From the NCBI GenBank assembly GCA_047495785.1, contig JBLDXI010000021.1, positions 1,426,001 through 1,490,000 on the forward strand: 64,000 nucleotides of DNA. The letters run 5' to 3'. Each line of letters opens with the position of its first letter. Positions within the stretch are counted from its first letter, which is position 1. This document shows, piece by piece, positions 58,643 through 64,000 of the stretch. The position numbers were made by a program, and so were the translations under genes. Source of the DNA: Lepidodermella squamata. Lineage: Eukaryota > Gastrotricha. Under the pieces are notes generated by a model. It did no database searches, had not been told where the DNA came from, and saw only the letters and a list, made by a program, of their open reading frames with translations.

Positions 58643-61080
58643 ATGAAATATTTGCTGTGCACTGTTTCGATTGTCGCCTGTCTTGTTTCGGTTCGTCCAA
58701 TTAAACCCCAAAAATATTGACATAAACATCCTTTTCGTATAGGCAGCATCTGCAGCTGGAACTTGCACGGGCTCGCCGATCACCGACCGAGCTCAGATCC
58801 AACAATGGCTCGCTAGCGTCAATGACACGCTGACGACGATGAATTTTGACCTAGTGACAGCTGAATGGAACTGGTCAACCGACATAAACTCAGCGAACGA
58901 GAAGAAGAAGGCCGATGAAAACGCGAAAATGGCGACAAAGAATAAGGAACTCTGGGCCCAAGCCGCTTGCATCAAGTGCGATGTAGCAGGGTGTTCCGAA
59001 GACGAAGCGCGCCGTGTGAGCCGCTTCACAAGCATTGATACCTCCGCGTTGACCGATCAGAAATTCGCTGACGTAAGCTGAAGGGAAATACTATTAATAT
59101 TATTTAATATCTGTTTTTAAAGTACGGCGTTGTTCAAACTGCCATGGAAAATATTTACGCCACAGCACAGGTTTGCCGCCCTGATGGATCCGACTGCATG
59201 AACCTTGATCCTGAACTAACTGAATTATTGGAAACCTCTCGCGACTACTGCGAGCTTCAACGAGCTTGGGAAGGTATCTGAAATGTTCCCAATAATACTA
59301 GGTTTTTCTCATTGCAATTTCAAATTAGGCTGGCGCGATCAGAGCGGTCGCAAAATGCGAGGCTACTACACTTCCTATGTACTTCTACAAAATGAAGCCG
59401 CCCTTCTTAACGGTTTCCCGAGCGCCAAGGAAATGTGGACCAAGTCTTACCTGAACGATGAGCCGAAATTTTTCGATCAAGTCGAAGCAGCTTGGCAGCA
59501 AGTGTTGCCTTTGTACAAGGAACTGCACGCCTACGCCCGCTTCAAGTTGAACGAATGGTACCCAGCTAAAGACTACCCGATGCCGAAGGGCGGCCACATT
59601 CCAGCGCATGTATTTGGAAACATGTGGGCGCAGGATTGGGAGGCGTTGTACCCCCTCCTCGTTCCGTACCCCGAAGCTCCGGAGGTCGATGTTACGAAGT
59701 TGTTGAAGGACAAAAAGTGGGACGAGATGAGGCTGTTCAGGGAGGCTGATAGCTTTTTCCAGTCGATTGGACTTGGCCCGATGACGGATGATTTCTGGAA
59801 AAATTCTGTGTTCTTGCGCAAGCCGAAACCAACAGAGATGGTTTGCCATGCTTCAGCTTGGGATTTCTATAAGCAGACAGATTTCCGGGTGAAAATGTGC
59901 ACCGTAGTTACGTCAGGTGATTTCCAAACAATTCACCACGAAATGGGACATATTCAGTACTTCATGCAGTATAAGGACCAGCCTGTAATCTACAACAATC
60001 TTTACCAGATTTCCCCACATTTATTTGGTTGAAATTCTCGCAGGTTGAGTTTCGCGACGGTGCCAATCCTGGATTCCACGAAGCCATCGGCGACCTTATC
60101 GCTTTGTCTGTCATGACACCTGGTCATCTAAAAGCAATCGACCTGTTGCCGCCAGATTTTAAGGAAGATGAAAGTAAGAATTCTATTATTTTAGCCACTT
60201 CATATACCTGTACCGTAATTGTTTCATCCCGCAGAAACTTCCCTCAATTCCTTGATGAGCATGGCATTGCAGAAGATTCCTTTCATGCCCTTCGGATACC
60301 TGATGGACAAGTACCGGTGGTCGATTTTCGAGCGTAAAACCAGCTTTTCAGACCTGAACAAGGCCTGGTGGGATCTGCGTTGCGAAATGCAGGGTGTTTC
60401 GCCCCCGGTCCCTCGCACTGAAGAAGACTTTGATGCGGGGTCCAAGTACCACATTCCAGCATCAGTTCCGTACATCCGCTACTTCTTCTCCCACATCGCC
60501 CAATTCCAGTTCCATCAAGCGATCTGCGCAAAAATGAACATCACCGAAAATATTCACCAGGTACATATCTGTTTAATATCGATGAGTATTGGTATTTCTA
60601 ACTCCAAGTTTGTTACTCACACAGTGCGATATTTACAATAACAAGGATGCCACTGAAGGATTTAGGTTGGATTTTACGATGTTTACAGGTTTCAACAAAT
60701 TTTGTTTTATTCACCCCAATAGAAATGCAATGGCTCTTGGCAGCTCTGTTCCCTACCCCCAGGTCATGAAAACTCTAACTGGCACTGAAAATCTAGATGC
60801 TTCTGCTATTCTCAACTACTTCGCCCCGCTCTACAAATGGCTTCAGGAACAAAACAAGAAAAACGGTTTGTGGCTATATTTCATTTTAAACCAATATTGT
60901 CGATCCCAATATAATGCAGGCGTTACGGTTGGCTGGGACGCGCAATGTGCCCCTGTTACGAGGAATAAGTGTAACTACAACCCTCCAACCAATCCGACTA
61001 CGACACCAATCAACAACGGCGTCACGCTGAGCTACTCTTTCATCGCTCTCTCCACGGCAATTCTTGCTTACCTGATCTAA
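58643..61080 (+). CDS. ACE: Angiotensin-converting-enzyme-like zinc dipeptidyl carboxypeptidase (M2), copy 1
   Basis: Removes C-terminal dipeptides from peptides outside the cell. Nine exons (58643-58690, 58743-59072, 59123-59273, 59329-59984, 60044-60173, 60235-60560, 60625-60665, 60723-60865, 60920-61080) join in frame to 661 residues, a single-domain ACE. Signal peptide at 1-20. The zinc site HEMGH is at 380-384 with the third ligand Glu408 (GFHEAIGD). Substrate-binding residues are present: CHASAWDF, Lys509, His511 and Tyr518-Arg520-Tyr521 (KYHIPASVPYIRYF). The C-terminus has a Thr/Pro stem and a hydrophobic end with no cytosolic tail (YSFIALSTAILAYLI), which suggests a GPI anchor, unlike the transmembrane form of mammals. 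It is tandem with copy 2, 193 bp downstream. All catalytic residues are present, so it should be active. Confidence 0.95.
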
Positions 61081-61273
61081 ACTATGTGAAATTTAATTGA
61101 TTAGAAACCATTGTGATTTGGCTTAAATTTGAATTCTGACTATTTTGTGCCATCAAATCAGCTGGTTCTAAAAGAAGTCAGTTTTTAGCAAGAAATTCTT
61201 AATCATATATGTTCTGCGACCGAATGTAACATTTGAATTATACTTTCATTCATAGCACATTTTTATAAGAAAG

Positions 61274-63790
61274 ATGATGAGGTGCGTTCTTCTTTTGCTG
61301 GCAGTCTCCTGCTTTGTATCGGTAAGTTGTTAATTAAATAGGATAATAAGGAGGAAAGTTTGGGATTTAGGAAGTTCGAATGCAAGAATGAATCGTAGCT
61401 GTTTGGGGCATTCAGACAAAATTTCCTCCGAATAATTAATGCATGTGAACGCGGTTTTATTCATTTTTCGCAGGTTGCCAACGCTCAAGCCACGTGTACC
61501 GGTGCTAAAATAGAGGATCTGAAAACGATCCAGCAATGGCTTGCGGACGTAAATGATACCATCACTGTTATGACGTATGACAACGTTCTTGCCGAATGGA
61601 ACTGGAACACAGATATCAATTCGGCTAACGAGAAGAAAAAGGCCGAGACAAATGCAATCATGGCTGCGGAATACAAGAAGCTTTGGGCACAGGCTGCTTG
61701 TATTGATTGCGCTAAAGCTGGTTGCTCCACGGAAGAGGCTCGTCGAGTTAAATCCTACTACAGCATTGACACGTCGGCGTTGCCCGAGCAAAAATACGAT
61801 GATGTAAGCTGAATGCTGATATTTCTGCTGATTTTACATTATTTTTTCTTCAGTATGGCGTGATTTCGACCACGATGAAAAACATCTATTCGACAGCTCA
61901 AGTTTGCCGGCCAGATGGATCAAGCTGCATGAATCTTGACCCTGAAATAACGGAGCTTTTGGATACTTCTCGCGACTATTGCGAACTTCAGTGGGCTTGG
62001 GAAGGTATGAACAAAAAATGAGAGTCCGGCCAAAATAACCCAATTTTTTAGGGTGGCGCAACCAGAGTGGTCGCAAAATGCGAGGATACTATACGTCTTA
62101 CGTCCTTCTGCAAAACGAAGCTGCTCAACTCAACGGCTACCCCAGTGCCAAAGAAATGTGGACAAAGTCGTACATAAACGACGAACCTATGTTTTTCGAG
62201 CAAATCGAAGCGGCTTGGCAACAAGTCCTTCCGTTGTACAAAGAACTTCACGCTTTCGTCCGAAACAAGCTGGCAGTCTGGTACCCAACTAAAGACTATC
62301 CGTTACCGTCGAGTGGCCACATTCCAGCTCATTTGCTCGGTAATATGTGGGCTCAAGACTGGACAGCTCTCTATGATCTAGTGGTGCCATATCCCAACGC
62401 TCCAGCCGTAGATATAACCAAGCTACTCCAGGATAAAAAATGGGACGAGATGGAGTTGTTCAAAGAGTCAGATCGCTTTTTCCAGTCAATAGGACTCGGC
62501 CCAATGACAGATGACTTCTGGAAAAACTCGGTTTTCTTGCGCAAGCCGAAGCCGATTGAAATGGTGTGCCACGCCTCTGCTTGGGATTTCAAGCGTCTAA
62601 CTGATTTTCGTATTAAAATGTGCACCGTAGTCACGTCTGGCGATTTCCAAACAGTACACCACGAAATGGGCCACGTTCAATACGTAAGCTCAGTTTTGGG
62701 ATACCGAAATTACCAATTCTATCTTACTTTATTTTCGCAGTACATGCAATACAAGGATCAACCTATTGAATTCCGTAGTGGAGCTAATCCTGGGTTCCAT
62801 GAAGCTATCGGCGATCTCATCGCGCTATCTGTCATGACGCCAGGCCATCTGAAAGCTATCAATCTATTACCTGCTGACTTCAAAGAGGACGAACGTAGGT
62901 TCGAGGGATTTGCTCTACTCATAGCTAAGTTGTATGCCCTCTCACAGAAACTTCACTGAATTCTTTGATGAGCATGGCTTTGCAAAAGATTCCTTTCCTG
63001 CCGTTCGGATACCTGATGGACAAATACCGCTGGTCGATTTTCCAGCGTAATACCAGCTTTTCAGACCTGAACAAGGCCTGGTGGGATCTCCGCTGTGACA
63101 TGCAGGGTGTTTCGCCGCCAGTCCCTCGCACCGAAGAAGATTTCGATGCCGGCGCCAAGTACCATATTCCGGCCTCCACCCCTTACATCAGATATTTCTT
63201 CTCCCACATCGCCCAATTTCAGTTCCATCGATCGATCTGTGAAAAAATGGGCTATAAGAAAAACTTCCATCAGGTTGAATTCTGATCAACCTCATTCTTT
63301 ACCATCGATTTCAAATTTTAATTTATTTTCAGTGTGACATCTACAATCAGGTTGAAGCGACGAAAGGTTTCAGGTAATATCCAAATATTCGATTGAGTTT
63401 GATTACTTCGAGGTTCTCTCAGGGATGCTATGGCTCTAGGATCCTCCGTTTCTTATCGAGATGTTATGAAAACTCTGACTGGTACCACTGATCTCGATGC
63501 TTCGGCTATTCTCGACTACTTCCAGCCGTTATACGACTGGCTGAAGGAGCAGAATACCAAGTCAAGTTAGTAAAGTCATTTAACCCACTCGCAATCAAAT
63601 TCTTATTCATTCCCAATTCACAGAGGTAACCGTTGGCTGGCAACCTCAATGCGCACCCGTGAAGCGTAACACGTGCGACTACTCTCATCCAAACGTTCCT
63701 ATGACAACCGCGAAACCTGGCAACGGTGCCGCGCTATTCCAGTCATCCTTCGTTGTTATTCTGGTCGCTGCAATCATTCAACTTTTCTAA
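61274..63790 (+). CDS. ACE: Angiotensin-converting-enzyme-like zinc dipeptidyl carboxypeptidase (M2), copy 2
   Basis: Tandem paralogue of the preceding gene. Nine exons (61274-61321, 61474-61803, 61854-62004, 62052-62683, 62741-62894, 62948-63273, 63333-63373, 63423-63565, 63624-63790) give 663 residues. Exons 1, 2, 3, 6, 7 and 8 have exactly the same lengths as in copy 1. Signal peptide (CVLLLLAVSCFVS). HEMGH 380-384, Glu408, CHASAWDF, and the KYHIPASTPYIRYF block with the chloride/substrate residues are all intact. The tail again has a Thr/Pro stem and a hydrophobic end (SSFVVILVAAIIQLF), fitting GPI attachment. The only structural difference is intron 4, which sits eight codons earlier than in copy 1. 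AATAAA at 63855-63860. Both copies should be active ectopeptidases, perhaps differing in expression. Confidence 0.95.
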
Positions 63791-63854
63791 CTCAAGTGCC
63801 ATCAGATATAAGATAACTTTCCGATTCAAATGATTTGATGAAGCTTCGGTGAAA

Positions 63855-63860
63855 AATAAA
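63855..63860 (+). terminator. Polyadenylation signal AATAAA of ACE copy 2
   Basis: A perfect AATAAA lies 65 bp after the TAA stop of the second ACE-like gene. Confidence 0.6.
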
Positions 63861-64000
63861 ATTCGAGGCAGATTTAGGTTGAGTCGAAGATTTTGATATA
63901 AGGCGCATATTTCGATTAAATTGCTATTTTACAATGATTAGGCTTGTATGTATAAGCAAACGTGATTTTCATGAGAGCGCCATAAAAAAATGCGCCTAAT

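Noticed and set aside
1-64000. Search for CRISPR arrays, phage or plasmid genes, toxin-antitoxin or defence islands
   Set aside because: The window is spliced animal DNA; no regularly spaced direct repeats or prokaryotic operons were seen.

Overview
This is nuclear DNA of an animal, not a bacterium or virus. The genes are split by short GT-AG introns, mostly about 50-70 bp. Coding regions are separated by AT-rich non-coding stretches, and AATAAA signals follow several stop codons. Recognisable products are metazoan: a BAF-complex BCL7 protein, proteasome chaperone PSMG4, tyrosylprotein sulfotransferase, beta-glucuronidase, a C11orf54-type ester hydrolase, a Patched-related transporter, a rhodopsin-class neuropeptide-type receptor, and two angiotensin-converting-enzyme-like peptidases. 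A CFAP43-type axonemal WD protein implies motile cilia or flagellated sperm, which argues against a nematode. A small-bodied invertebrate with a fairly compact genome fits (tardigrade, rotifer, gastrotrich or small spiralian). The sequence alone does not settle which.

Layout, 0-23 kb (gene-dense): the 3' part of an unrecognised acidic nuclear-type protein (+, to 1529); CFAP43-like (-, 2595-8788); BCL7-like and PSMG4 close together in tandem (+, 9835-10862); a large type I membrane protein with repeated netrin-like modules (-, 10928-13550); two small related secreted proteins (+, 14939-15414 and 16942-17334); a membrane-anchored lysozyme-like/VWA protein (+, 18060-20181); beta-glucuronidase (+, 20458-22791).

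Layout, 23-50 kb: a GPCR (-, 23321-25831); a gene-poor stretch 26-31 kb; TPST (-, 31200-32496); C11orf54-like (-, 33371-34675); a Patched-related protein (-, 37373-41073); a secreted EGF/LamG-like protein with an internally duplicated cassette (-, 42305-47123), whose introns hold a probable transposon remnant and a perfect 50-bp inverted-repeat element; and a secreted Thr-rich/acidic protein or pair (-, 48885-49948).

Layout, 50-64 kb: a second gene-poor stretch (50-55.5 kb) that becomes rich in CGCG just before a WAP-domain secreted protein (+, 55594-57245); then a tandem pair of ACE-like ectopeptidases, probably GPI-anchored (+, 58643-61080 and 61274-63790), with nearly identical exon structure.

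Most genes act at the cell surface or in the secretory pathway, but I see no shared pathway or cluster logic. I found no CRISPR array, integrated virus, rRNA or convincing tRNA. The most notable points are the repeated netrin-like membrane protein, the VWA protein that appears to have lost its key residues, the pair of small two-cysteine secreted proteins, the duplicated EGF-LamG cassette, and the foldback element.
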